NCBI RefSeq assembly: GCF_031846445.1
Contig: NZ_JAVRHR010000004.1
Location: 1-64,000, forward strand
Direction: 5' to 3'
DNA length: 64,000 bases
DNA from: Croceitalea rosinachiae
GTDB lineage: Bacteria; Bacteroidota; Bacteroidia; Flavobacteriales; Flavobacteriaceae
The notes beneath the pieces are model-generated. The model searched no databases, had not been told where the DNA came from, and was given only the letters and a program-made list of their open reading frames with translations. How positions within the stretch are numbered: position 1 is the first letter of the stretch; the number at the start of each line of letters is the position of its first letter. Positions 52,268 through 63,258 of this stretch are shown here, in pieces. Made by a program: the position numbers and the translations under genes.

Positions 52268-52663
52268 ATGCATATTGAAGTAGCCAAAAAGAGTTTACAA
52301 AAAAATAACCAAGAAGTATATAACTTTCTGATTGACATCAAAAACTTTGAAATTTTAATGCCCGAAAACATTGATAAGTTTGAAGTTTTAGATGCAAATA
52401 CTTTTAAATTCGCTTTGAGCGGAATGCCAGAAATAATACTTCGATTAAAAGAACAGCATCCGTATGAAAAGATTGTTCTAGGTGCTGCAAGCGATAAGTT
52501 GCCATTTACTTTAACTGTTAACATAATTGCAACTAGTGAAAATGAAAGTGAAGTTGGTTTGAGTTTTGAGGGAGAATTTAATGCAATGATGGCAATGATG
52601 ATTAAGAGCCCTATTACCAATTTTATGGAAACCCTATCAAAAAATATGGATAAAATTGCTTAG
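52268..52663 (+). CDS. SRPBCC (START-like) family protein
   Basis: 131 residues with the pattern of the SRPBCC fold: an N-terminal strand and helix (EVYNFLIDIKNFEILMP), then antiparallel strands (FKFALSGMPEIILRLKEQHPY, FTLTVNIIATSENESEVGLSFEG) and a long C-terminal helix. Such proteins carry hydrophobic ligands. It follows pyrE by 12 bp, and its end overlaps the biotin ligase gene by 4 bp. Function unknown. Confidence 0.8.
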   Translation: MHIEVAKKSLQKNNQEVYNFLIDIKNFEILMPENIDKFEVLDANTFKFALSGMPEIILRLKEQHPYEKIVLGAASDKLPFTLTVNIIATSENESEVGLSFEGEFNAMMAMMIKSPITNFMETLSKNMDKIA

Positions 52664-53391
52664 TACAACAATTTGACCTCTTTTACTGCAAACTTCTTTA
52701 GCTGTTTATCTTCAGTTTGTATGACCAGTTTTCCATCATCAGAAAGTCCCTTTATTATACCTATAAACATGATATCACTTTTACCTATAAAGGTCGAAGG
52801 CTTATCTTTTCTAAATAGAACCTCTTCATAAGCAACTTTAAGGCTTTTAATTTCAGGAGTTTCTAACACACCTAGGCGAATCTTCAATTTTGTAATGATT
52901 CGCTTCATCAATATTTCTAAATCCAAAGTCTTTCCCAAAAGTAATTGTAATGAACTTACATTTTGCAATCCACTAAATCGAATTTGATTGACATTTAAGC
53001 CAATTCCTATGATTGATTTACTTACTTTATTTCCTTGTAAAATGTTTTCAATCAATATTCCACATATTTTATGATTTCCTGACATAATGTCGTTTGGCCA
53101 TTTTACTCTTAAATCTGGTACTGACAACTCTTTTAAAGCATCAGCTAGAGCAAGTGAAACTGCGCAATTTAAGTAGACCTGATCAATAGCTTTAAAATTT
53201 TCAAATATTTTCAAGACGCTGAATGTTAGATTTTTACCCTCTTCAGAAATCCATTTCGCACCCGTTTGCCCTCGCCCATGGGTTTGCTTTTGGGTAATCG
53301 TCACGGTATAATCCTTTAAATGGTTCTGTAGTGCCAGTTGTTTTAAATAATGATTTGTAGATGTCGTGGCATCAAGTTTGATTAATTGCAT
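52660..53391 (-). CDS. birA: Biotin--acetyl-CoA-carboxylase ligase (BirA-like, no repressor domain)
   Basis: 243 residues, catalytic domain only, no N-terminal helix-turn-helix. Motifs: THGRGQTGAKW for biotin-AMP, VKWPNDI, HKICGILIEN. Attaches biotin to the carboxyl carrier protein of acetyl-CoA carboxylase. Divergent from rsfS and convergent with the SRPBCC gene. Confidence 0.92.
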   Translation of the reverse strand: MQLIKLDATTSTNHYLKQLALQNHLKDYTVTITQKQTHGRGQTGAKWISEEGKNLTFSVLKIFENFKAIDQVYLNCAVSLALADALKELSVPDLRVKWPNDIMSGNHKICGILIENILQGNKVSKSIIGIGLNVNQIRFSGLQNVSSLQLLLGKTLDLEILMKRIITKLKIRLGVLETPEIKSLKVAYEEVLFRKDKPSTFIGKSDIMFIGIIKGLSDDGKLVIQTEDKQLKKFAVKEVKLLY

Positions 53392-53457
53392 TGAAGCGCT
53401 TTAAAGAAGACATTGAATGTAATGTTAAAAACGCAACGCGACAAAACAAAAAAGTAA

Positions 53458-53465
53458 TAACTTTG
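53458..53465 (+). promoter_or_regulatory. -7 element of the rsfS-ftsH-lipid operon
   Basis: TAACTTTG is an exact TAnnTTTG match 20 nt before the rsfS ATG. No TTTG lies at the -33 distance. The gap also holds the birA leader on the other strand. Confidence 0.5.
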
Positions 53466-53485
53466 TAGAAATCTAAAATTTTTGA

Positions 53486-53863
53486 ATGCATAAGAGCAAA
53501 GCTGGAGCAGATGAACTAATTGCCTTAATATTATCGGGGATAGAGGAAGTAAAAGGAGTTGATATCAATTTACTTGATTTAAGGGAAATAGAGAATACCG
53601 TTTGTGACTACTTTATCATCTGCAATGGTACATCAAACACTCATGTAAACGCAATTGTGTCTTCTGTACAAAAAACCGTAAGCAAAGCAATTAAGGACAA
53701 ACCTTGGCATTTAGAAGGCTCAGATAACGCAGAATGGGTCTTAATGGATTATGTAAATGTTGTTGTGCATGTATTTCAAAAACACATTAGAGAATTCTAC
53801 GATATTGAGGGGCTTTGGGGAGATGCCAAAGTTACCATGGTTGCAAGCAGCTATAACAATTAA
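53486..53863 (+). CDS. rsfS: Ribosome silencing factor RsfS
   Basis: 125 residues of the RsfS/Iojap family. Signature KGVDINLLDLREIEN, CDYFIICNGTSNTHV and the C-terminal HIREFYDIEGLWGDA. It binds L14 and blocks subunit joining when nutrients are short. It begins the unit that continues with ftsH 3 bp later. Confidence 0.94.
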   Translation: MHKSKAGADELIALILSGIEEVKGVDINLLDLREIENTVCDYFIICNGTSNTHVNAIVSSVQKTVSKAIKDKPWHLEGSDNAEWVLMDYVNVVVHVFQKHIREFYDIEGLWGDAKVTMVASSYNN

Positions 53864-53866
53864 AAA

Positions 53867-55849
<1,983 letters not shown>

Positions 55850-55893
55850 TTTTTTTCTCGGTATATTCTCAATCCATAAGGATTTAAATTTAT

Positions 55894-56502
55894 ATGGGTG
55901 TTTTTGACAAACTTTTCGGAGGAGGTAAAAAGGTTTCTAAGGAAACTGCAGAAACCCGTGGCGAACATATGCCCGATTTGAAAATACCCATTGATGAAAA
56001 ATTTACCATCTACTTCAAGAAAAATGGAGGCAAATTTATTTATTGCGAAGATTTCACCGAAGTTTTAAATGCGTTGCAGAATATCATTTCTGAGAACAAT
56101 TGGCAATCAAAACTCTTTTATACTCTTGATAAAAGAATTAATGAACGGTTTTCAACCGAGAAGTTAGGTTTCACTGACAATATCAATGAAAGTGAGATAT
56201 TTTTTACCACATGTGAACATCTAGTTGCACACAATGGCTCAATTTTAGTATGCTCTAACCAAATAAAAGAAAAAAAGTTAAATGAATTACCTTCAAATCT
56301 GATTGTTTTTGCTACAACCAGCCAACTAGTGGATTCAATTAGCGAAGCCTTAAAAATCATAAAAAAGAAATATCTCAAGAAAATTCCTGATAATATTACG
56401 ACTTTGAAACACTTTGAACTAACTCAAGAAAATAAAAATGATTTCCTTTCCTACGGTAGTGCCTCAAAAAATGTATATCTTTTGCTGTTAGAAGACTACT
56501 AA
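55894..56502 (+). CDS. LUD-domain protein, function unknown
   Basis: 202 residues. The central part (about 35-160) has the strand pattern of the LUD (LutB/LutC/YkgG) fold: KFIYCEDFTEVLNALQNI, ESEIFFTTCEHLVAHNGSILV and LIVFATTSQLVDSISEAL. LutC-type proteins belong to lactate utilisation, but no lutA/lutB iron-sulfur partner is near. It lies 44 bp after ftsH and 4 bp before cdsA, a position that seems fixed in flavobacteria. The role may lie in lipid or membrane homeostasis, which is inference. Confidence 0.75.
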   Translation: MGVFDKLFGGGKKVSKETAETRGEHMPDLKIPIDEKFTIYFKKNGGKFIYCEDFTEVLNALQNIISENNWQSKLFYTLDKRINERFSTEKLGFTDNINESEIFFTTCEHLVAHNGSILVCSNQIKEKKLNELPSNLIVFATTSQLVDSISEALKIIKKKYLKKIPDNITTLKHFELTQENKNDFLSYGSASKNVYLLLLEDY

Positions 56503-56506
56503 CTCA

Positions 56507-57310
56507 ATGAAAGAACTTTTAAGGCGGTTACTCACCGGAATTGTTTATGTTGTACTATTGCTATCAACTGCATACTTAAATTCCGATGCATTTGATTTTT
56601 TGTTCATGGCTTTTGGTTTAGGCTGTCTTTACGAATATAGGCGCATCGTTGGCATAAAAGGATATTACATTTTTATAGCCTATTTGGCGCTCTGGTGGGC
56701 TTATATTTACCTTATTCCTACCGAAACACCGCGACTTGTTTTATTAGGTGTGACTTTGTTAATTAATATTGCCTTGCTGCGTTATCTTTTTGTGCAGCAA
56801 AAAAAATACTTCTCTACTTTTGAGCTCTACCTTATAGGGATTTTCTATATCTCTGGTGGGTTCATATTCCTGACCATGATACCTTACAATGAAAATGGGT
56901 TTGCCAAATTTTTGATTATGGGAATCTTTGTTTTGATTTGGGTAAGCGATAGTTTTGCTTATTTGGTTGGCAAGTCCATTGGACGAACAAAATTGTTTCC
57001 TTCAGTTTCTCCCAAAAAAACCGTTGAGGGTTCATTAGGAGGTCTTATTTTTGCAATGCTTGCGGGTTATATATTATCGAAATACGAAACGAGTATTAAT
57101 ACAAACCAATGGCTAACTTTAGCCTTCATTATAGTGTTAACTGGTGCTTTGGGTGATTTATTACAATCTAAATTTAAAAGAGCTGCAGGGGTAAAAGACA
57201 GTGGTGCTATTTTACCGGGCCATGGCGGTATTTGGGATAGATTGGATAGCTTAATATTTGCTGCACCTTTTGCTTACTTGACACTTAAACTATTTTTTTA
57301 TGTTTCATAA
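56507..57310 (+). CDS. cdsA: Phosphatidate cytidylyltransferase
   Basis: 267 residues, about seven transmembrane helices. The family signature SPKKTVEGSLGG and the later KRAAGVKDSGAILPGHGGIWDRLDS are intact. Converts phosphatidic acid and CTP to CDP-diacylglycerol, the precursor of phosphatidylserine. Overlaps psd by 11 nt. Confidence 0.95.
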   Translation: MKELLRRLLTGIVYVVLLLSTAYLNSDAFDFLFMAFGLGCLYEYRRIVGIKGYYIFIAYLALWWAYIYLIPTETPRLVLLGVTLLINIALLRYLFVQQKKYFSTFELYLIGIFYISGGFIFLTMIPYNENGFAKFLIMGIFVLIWVSDSFAYLVGKSIGRTKLFPSVSPKKTVEGSLGGLIFAMLAGYILSKYETSINTNQWLTLAFIIVLTGALGDLLQSKFKRAAGVKDSGAILPGHGGIWDRLDSLIFAAPFAYLTLKLFFYVS

Positions 57311-57965
57311 AGAAGGACAAAAAATTATCCTTACGGCTTTTTTTCTAGCGGTAGTTGTTATTTTGACAACACAAATTTTCGTTGAGTTGGATTGGTTACG
57401 AATTGTATTACAATTAACAATGCTAGTTGTTTTGATTTTGATACTTCAATTTTTTAGAAACCCTAAAAGATTAGTTACCCCAAATTTTGATGAAATCCTT
57501 GCTCCAGTTGATGGTAAGGTGGTTGTTATAGAAGAAGTGGAAGAAACGGAATACTTTAAGGAAAAGAGACGCCAAGTATCCATTTTCATGTCCCCTTTGA
57601 ATGTCCATGTGACGCGTTACGCCGCCAGCGGTACTATAACTTTTTCAAAATACCATCCTGGAAAGTACTTAGTAGCTTGGCATCCCAAGTCAAGTACAGA
57701 AAATGAACGTACGACAGTTGTAATACATACACCAAAATTTGGTGAAATATTGTATCGCCAAATTGCTGGTGCAATGGCACGCAGAATTATAAATTATGCC
57801 GAAGAAGGTGAACAGGTCGTACAAGGTCAAGATGCCGGATTTATCAAGTTTGGATCTAGGGTCGATTTATTCTTACCTCTGGATAGTAAAATTTGTGTTT
57901 CATTAAATGATACCGTTAAAGGAGCAAAAACATGTATTGCTATGTTAGGTGACAAAAATGAATGA
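57300..57965 (+). CDS. psd: Phosphatidylserine decarboxylase (short form)
   Basis: 221 residues, pro-enzyme of the short archaeal/bacterial type. Two N-terminal hydrophobic segments, then ILAPVDGKVVVIEEV, MSPLNVHVTRYAASG and the self-cleavage site KFGSRVDLFLP, where Gly-Ser gives the pyruvoyl group. Makes phosphatidylethanolamine. Its ATG overlaps cdsA, and its end overlaps the acyl-CoA-binding protein start. Confidence 0.94.
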   Translation: MFHKEGQKIILTAFFLAVVVILTTQIFVELDWLRIVLQLTMLVVLILILQFFRNPKRLVTPNFDEILAPVDGKVVVIEEVEETEYFKEKRRQVSIFMSPLNVHVTRYAASGTITFSKYHPGKYLVAWHPKSSTENERTTVVIHTPKFGEILYRQIAGAMARRIINYAEEGEQVVQGQDAGFIKFGSRVDLFLPLDSKICVSLNDTVKGAKTCIAMLGDKNE

Positions 57966-58224
57966 AGAAAAAATACATATCAAGTTTGAAGAAGCGGTAA
58001 AATATGTCAATGATTTTAAAGAACCATTACCTGCTGATTTACTATTAAAATTATATGCCTATTATAAAATAGCCAATAAAAACTACAACAATCCCGGCAG
58101 CAAAACCCCTTTAATCAATGCTTTTAAAGCAAATGCCCTTATTCAGGCGAAAAATATCGGTAGAAAAGAAGCAATGAAACATTATATTGAACTGGTAGAT
58201 ATGGAAATCAGAAATATCAAATAG
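57958..58224 (+). CDS. Acyl-CoA-binding protein (ACBP)
   Basis: 88 residues from the ATG at 57958, overlapping the psd stop. Four-helix ACBP fold: KFEEAVKYVNDF, PADLLLKLYAYYKIANK (the family KLYALYKQA motif) and an AFKANALIQAKNIGRKEAM region in place of WDAWN. It binds long-chain acyl-CoA and may buffer it for the lipid synthesis genes upstream. A GTG start at 57949 is also open. The last 8 bp overlap the convergent desaturase gene. Confidence 0.85.
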   Translation: MNEEKIHIKFEEAVKYVNDFKEPLPADLLLKLYAYYKIANKNYNNPGSKTPLINAFKANALIQAKNIGRKEAMKHYIELVDMEIRNIK

Positions 58225-59485
58225 GAACTTGCCGAGCTTTTTCATGATTTTCTAAAAAGGTAAAATAAACTCCACCAATAATAGTAACCATAAAATATAC
58301 CAGCATCACAATACTTCCCCAAATAAAATAAGCATTCATTCCAAACCAATCACCCATCACAATAATTAAAATTATTCCAGCAGACGCTCGGAATAGCTCA
58401 ATCCAAAAGGCATATTTTTTTCTATCCATTAATGTGCTATACCCGTAAATGCCAACAAATACAAAAGCTCCAAAAAGTAATAACCCATTAAAGCCAATTT
58501 CCGAATAATTATAAAACATAAAAAGCATCAATAAGGTACTACTCAACATTTGAAAAATTGCATAAACCTTAAGGGCATTTGTGGTTTTTGGCTGGTATTT
58601 TTTAAAATTGTAAACATCTTTAATTATAGCTAAAGGGTATTTTGCAACGACATCTATTGGGCGCCAGCCGGTTGGCATAAACCAGATTCGAAGTTTATCC
58701 CACCAACTTTTAGTGCGCCAAGCATCATTTAATAATCTCCATAAGTGTTGAAAATTAATTAGTATCGGATTCCAAGTAGCAGCTGGCTTTAAAACTCCAT
58801 ATTGAGGTGGTACATTTGGTAATTCTTCTTGAAATGTTCCAAACAATCTATCCCAAATTGATAATATCTGCCCTAAATTTTTATCAATATATTCAGGATT
58901 GATAGCATGATGCACACGATGTTGAGAAGGTGTAACAATTATATACTCTAACCATCCCATTTTACCAATATGTTGCGTATGATACCAAAATTGAGCAAAT
59001 AAATGAATGGGGGCTAAAATCGCAATCACTTGTGCCGGAACTCCCAAGACTGCAGCAGGAATTAAAAGCAATGAAAAATAACCCACCAAATTAGAAATGG
59101 ATTGTCGAAGGGCACATGCCAAATTAAATTCTTCGCTGCTGTGATGAATTACATGTTGATTCCAAAAAATATTGATATGATGACTCAGTCGATGATTCCA
59201 ATACCCTGCAAAATCAATTGTGATAAATGCTAAAAACCAAACTAACCAAGTTGCTCTTATTTCAAATAGCGCTAACTTTTCCAACAAAAATGGGTAGCTG
59301 ACCAAAACCAAAACCAGGCCTAATGAATCTTTTACAATATTGGTCAGGCCTGAACTTAAGCTACTGACCGTATCCATAACATTATGCTTTTGGTTTTTAA
59401 CAAAATAACCATAGAGTATTTCAAGTAAGACCAAGCCCGTAAAAAAGGGAATGGCATACAATAAGGCATTTGCATAGGTCTCCAT
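58217..59485 (-). CDS. Sterol desaturase/fatty acid hydroxylase family protein
   Basis: 422 residues from the ATG at 59485 (METYANALLYAIPF), 5 bp past the upstream gene stop. Several membrane helices and the histidine boxes HRLSHH, HVIHHSS, HTQH and HRVHH that bind the di-iron centre. It hydroxylates or desaturates a membrane lipid; the substrate (fatty acid, sphingolipid or hopanoid) is unknown. A start 42 nt upstream is open but overlaps the neighbouring gene. It lies after the GH109-like gene. Confidence 0.85.
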   Translation of the reverse strand: METYANALLYAIPFFTGLVLLEILYGYFVKNQKHNVMDTVSSLSSGLTNIVKDSLGLVLVLVSYPFLLEKLALFEIRATWLVWFLAFITIDFAGYWNHRLSHHINIFWNQHVIHHSSEEFNLACALRQSISNLVGYFSLLLIPAAVLGVPAQVIAILAPIHLFAQFWYHTQHIGKMGWLEYIIVTPSQHRVHHAINPEYIDKNLGQILSIWDRLFGTFQEELPNVPPQYGVLKPAATWNPILINFQHLWRLLNDAWRTKSWWDKLRIWFMPTGWRPIDVVAKYPLAIIKDVYNFKKYQPKTTNALKVYAIFQMLSSTLLMLFMFYNYSEIGFNGLLLFGAFVFVGIYGYSTLMDRKKYAFWIELFRASAGIILIIVMGDWFGMNAYFIWGSIVMLVYFMVTIIGGVYFTFLENHEKARQVPI

Positions 59486-59490
59486 CTTGT

Positions 59491-60879
59491 TTACTTTATA
59501 ATTTGTAATGAACTGGTCTCTTTCCAATTAGCTCGCGTAAAATCTGGAAATGGCTGTGGGGCTCCACCACCAGCAACCGAACGCTCACTTAATGGAGCAA
59601 CAGCACTCCACAAACATCCCTCGTAAACATTCTGGTCAAGTGGCAGTCCTTTTTGTAAACATTCTACAATACGATAAACCATAATACCATCCATACCGCC
59701 ATGACCACTATCTTTAGCTGTTTCATTTAAACGCTTATACAGAGGGTGATCATATTTTTCATAAAGGACTTGTAATTGTTCCCCTTGCACCCACGAGTGG
59801 TGGTCCTTGGTAATATCCTCTGCGCCACCTTCAAGAGCAATTCGGGTTGGAAATCCTGCTAAAACACCCTTAGTACCCTGTACAAGATTATGGCGTGTAT
59901 AAGGACGTGGACTGGTTTCATCCCACTGTACCATTATTGTTTTACCCAATTGAGTTTTTATAATAGAGGTATTCAAATCACCGCCTTTAAAATCAAGTTC
60001 ATTCCATTTATGACCTTTAGGATAGTTTTTCTCCGCGTAAGATGCCCTGCCTCTAGAAGGGGTTGAGAATGACACCAAACTACTAAATGTATCTTCTCCC
60101 CTACCTAAGTTCATATATTGTGCTACTGGACCTAAGCCATGGGTCGGGTATAAATTCCCGTTACGTTTTGAGTAGTGATGTGTGCGCCATGAACCGGTAC
60201 CTCTATCTTGCTCCTCCATTTGCCAACGGAGTTCATGTATATAAGCTGCTTCACCATGAAGAATTTCACCCACAACGCCTTGTCGACACATATTTAGGAA
60301 CATAAGCTCATCACGACCATAATTGACATTTTCAAGCATCATACAATGCTTTTGAGTACGTTCGCTTGTATCAACAATATCCCACATTTCCGAAATGTTT
60401 ATTGCAATGGGTACCTCAACAAAAGTATGAGCACCTTGCTCCATACTTTCAATAGCCATTGGAGCATGGTTTTTCCAATTAGTTGCAATAAAAACAACAT
60501 CTGGTTTTACTTCTTTGAGCATTCTTCTCCACTGATTCTCATCTCCAAAATATTCCGCGATGTTTTTATGTCTGCCTTCGTCAGCAACTTCGCGAACCCA
60601 ACCAATTTTTTCTTTTATTAAATCTTCATAAATATCACAAACCGCAACTACTTCAGTATTTGGCAGGGCAGCCAAAAACTTTAAATGATATCCGCCCCGA
60701 GCACCGACTCCTATAAAAGCTGCCCTGACATTTTCTATTTTGGGCGCTGCAAAATCACCCATATATTTTTGAGCTATTGGTCGTTCTGAATTTGCTCCTA
60801 AATAGCTTGGCATTACAGAAACAGCCGCCGCCGAAAGGCTGGTTTTTTTAATAAAACTGCGGCGATTTAAATCTTTCAT
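59491..60879 (-). CDS. Gfo/Idh/MocA family protein, GH109-like, Tat-exported
   Basis: 462 residues. A twin-arginine signal (NRRSFIKK at residues 5-12, then a hydrophobic stretch) precedes a Rossmann NAD-binding domain with GVGARGGYHLKFL. The blocks LENVNYGRDE, RTHHYSKRNGNLYPTHGLGPV, GHGGMDGIM and PLSERSVAG follow GH109 alpha-N-acetylgalactosaminidases closely, which use NAD as a bound cofactor. Glycosidase activity is likely but not proven. It is on the same strand as the desaturase gene, 5 bp upstream of that start. Confidence 0.85.
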   Translation of the reverse strand: MKDLNRRSFIKKTSLSAAAVSVMPSYLGANSERPIAQKYMGDFAAPKIENVRAAFIGVGARGGYHLKFLAALPNTEVVAVCDIYEDLIKEKIGWVREVADEGRHKNIAEYFGDENQWRRMLKEVKPDVVFIATNWKNHAPMAIESMEQGAHTFVEVPIAINISEMWDIVDTSERTQKHCMMLENVNYGRDELMFLNMCRQGVVGEILHGEAAYIHELRWQMEEQDRGTGSWRTHHYSKRNGNLYPTHGLGPVAQYMNLGRGEDTFSSLVSFSTPSRGRASYAEKNYPKGHKWNELDFKGGDLNTSIIKTQLGKTIMVQWDETSPRPYTRHNLVQGTKGVLAGFPTRIALEGGAEDITKDHHSWVQGEQLQVLYEKYDHPLYKRLNETAKDSGHGGMDGIMVYRIVECLQKGLPLDQNVYEGCLWSAVAPLSERSVAGGGAPQPFPDFTRANWKETSSLQIIK

Positions 60880-60912
60880 GAGAAAAGTTTAAGTTGAAAA
60901 TAAGAAAAGTAT

Positions 60913-63216
60913 TTAATCTATAGTTGTCTCGATTTGAACTATTATCGACTTGCTTATGGGCGTATTGCTTTTTCTGGCAAACTCATTAATTGGAACCAAT
61001 ACATTGGTTTCAGGAAAATAGGCTGCTAAATTCCCTTTAGGGATATTATATGAAATTACCTTAAATTGTTCTGCTCGTCTTAAGACTCCGTTGTAATTTG
61101 AAGTCAAATTAACCACCTGTTTGTCTTGAATTGCCATTGATTTCATGTCTTCAGAATTCATAAAAACAATTCTACGTTCACCATAAATTCCGCGATATCT
61201 ATCATTCATATCATAAATGGTAGTATTGAATTGATCATGACTGCGAATGGTCATTAATATAAAATCGTTTTTCTTAAGCAGATGTTCTGCCAATTTATTC
61301 ACCGAAAACTGCGCTTTACCGCCAGGAAGTTTTGAAAAATTACCCACTCGTGCATTATTTGGAAGATAAAAACCAGAACCTTTTGAACGTATACAGTAGT
61401 CTTCATAACCTTGGTATACCTCAGATATTTTATTTCGAATAAGCTCATAGTTTTCACCCAATCTGAGCCAATCTACTTGATGATTTCCTTCAAAATAGGC
61501 ATTGGCCATCTCAGCAACAATGCTAGGTTCACTTTTTAAAGCTTTACTTATAGGTTTTCGTCCGCCAGAACTCTGATGCACCTTGCCCATACTATTTTCA
61601 ACTGTGACAAACTGTTGGTTTCCCCTTACTTCGTCTAGTTCTGTTCTGCCAAGTGTTGGTAAAATGAGTGCAGTTTTTCCAGTAATCAAATGCCCTCTAT
61701 TCAATTTAGTGGCAATGGAAACCGTTAAATCACAATTTTGAAGTGCTTTAGCAGTGTAATTCGTATCTGAGGCGGCCGAAACAAAATTTCCGCCTAATGC
61801 AATAAACACTTTGGCATGACCTTCATACATTGCTTTGATACAATGTACAGTATCTAACCCCTCTTTTTTAGGAGCTTCAAAACAAAAAACTTTTTTTAAC
61901 GCTAAATTCAAAGGTTTTGAAACATGATGCATTATACCAACACTTCTATCACCTTGCACATTACTATGGCCCCGAACAGGACATGTTCCAGCTCCTTTTT
62001 TACCAATACTACCTTTTAAAAGCAATAGATTAACACACTCTTTGATATTATCTACTCCATTTTTATGTTGGGTCAAACCCATAGCCCAACAAATAATAAT
62101 TCGGTTTTTTTTAGCTAGAAGCTCTACAGCTTCATCAACTTTTTTAGAAGGCACTCCGCAAGATTGAATTAGATCGGCTTCTGAATAGCTATCAAGATTA
62201 GAAATTAGTTCTTCGTAACCTGCTGTTTTACTCTTAATAAAATCTTGGTCAAAAACAGCTTCGCCCTCTCGTTCCTTAGACAATAACCGTTTCATGACAA
62301 GCTTTAGCAGGGCAACATCTTGATTGATTTTAACCTGAAGAAAAATATCGGTCAAGGTAGTACCCGAACCTAAAATTCCGTTTACTTTCTGTGGATTTCT
62401 GAAACGTACTAAACCCGCTTCTTCCAAGGGGTTAATAGCAATTATCTTTCCTCCATTATTCTTGCATTTTTCTAAAGCAGAAAGCATCCGTGGATGGTTT
62501 GTACCAGGGTTTTGGCCAATGACAATCACCAACTCTGCTTCGTGCAAATCATCTAGCGTCACCGAACCTTTACCAATTCCTAAAGTCTCACCTAGGGCAA
62601 CCCCACTAGATTCATGACACATATTGGAGCAGTCTGGCATGTTATTGGTACCAAAAGCGCGAACAAAAAGACCATATAAAAACGCCGCCTCATTACTTGA
62701 GCGTCCTGATGTATAAAAAATAGCTTCATCAGGAGAATCTAATTTATGAAGTTCGTTTGCAATAAGTTCGAAAGCTGCTGCCCAAGAAATAGGTACATAA
62801 TGCGCGGAGTTAGGTGGCAACAACATTGGTTCTGTCAACCGACCACTTTTTCCAATCTGCATGTCGGTCCATCTAGAAATCTCTTCCACAGAATACTTCT
62901 CAAAAAAAGTCTTGTCTGCCCGCTCTGGGGTTATTTCTTCGGCAATTGCCTTTGCACCATTTTCGCAATACTCACCGAGTTTAGAAGGTTCTTCCGGATC
63001 TGGCCAAGCACATCCTGGACAATCAAAACCATCTTTTTGATTCATGGAACTCAACGTAGAAAGTGATTTAAACAACCCTACTTCTTTGTTTAAATGCTCA
63101 AGAGTCTTTTTAATAGCCGCTGTTCCAGCGGCATACGATGAGGGCTCTGTAACTTTTAAATTAGCGAACTTAATATCACCGGTTGTTGATATATCTCGTT
63201 TTATCTTTTTTTCCAT
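60913..63216 (-). CDS. FdhF/YdeP family molybdopterin oxidoreductase
   Basis: 767 residues. A short Cys cluster FDCPGCAWPDPEEP near the N-terminus, then CSNMCHESSGVALGETLGIGKG and VIGQNPGTNHPRM, as in YdeP/FdhF-like enzymes. The bis-molybdopterin fold continues with VRGHSNVQGDRSVG. Redox substrate unknown; E. coli YdeP is tied to acid resistance. No fdhD or molybdenum gene is near. It lies 33 bp upstream of the Gfo/Idh gene and 42 bp after the hydrolase gene. Confidence 0.9.
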   Translation of the reverse strand: MEKKIKRDISTTGDIKFANLKVTEPSSYAAGTAAIKKTLEHLNKEVGLFKSLSTLSSMNQKDGFDCPGCAWPDPEEPSKLGEYCENGAKAIAEEITPERADKTFFEKYSVEEISRWTDMQIGKSGRLTEPMLLPPNSAHYVPISWAAAFELIANELHKLDSPDEAIFYTSGRSSNEAAFLYGLFVRAFGTNNMPDCSNMCHESSGVALGETLGIGKGSVTLDDLHEAELVIVIGQNPGTNHPRMLSALEKCKNNGGKIIAINPLEEAGLVRFRNPQKVNGILGSGTTLTDIFLQVKINQDVALLKLVMKRLLSKEREGEAVFDQDFIKSKTAGYEELISNLDSYSEADLIQSCGVPSKKVDEAVELLAKKNRIIICWAMGLTQHKNGVDNIKECVNLLLLKGSIGKKGAGTCPVRGHSNVQGDRSVGIMHHVSKPLNLALKKVFCFEAPKKEGLDTVHCIKAMYEGHAKVFIALGGNFVSAASDTNYTAKALQNCDLTVSIATKLNRGHLITGKTALILPTLGRTELDEVRGNQQFVTVENSMGKVHQSSGGRKPISKALKSEPSIVAEMANAYFEGNHQVDWLRLGENYELIRNKISEVYQGYEDYCIRSKGSGFYLPNNARVGNFSKLPGGKAQFSVNKLAEHLLKKNDFILMTIRSHDQFNTTIYDMNDRYRGIYGERRIVFMNSEDMKSMAIQDKQVVNLTSNYNGVLRRAEQFKVISYNIPKGNLAAYFPETNVLVPINEFARKSNTPISKSIIVQIETTID

Positions 63217-63258
63217 GTATCACTAAATCGGAACCTATCTTAGTTTTCCTTGAAGGTG

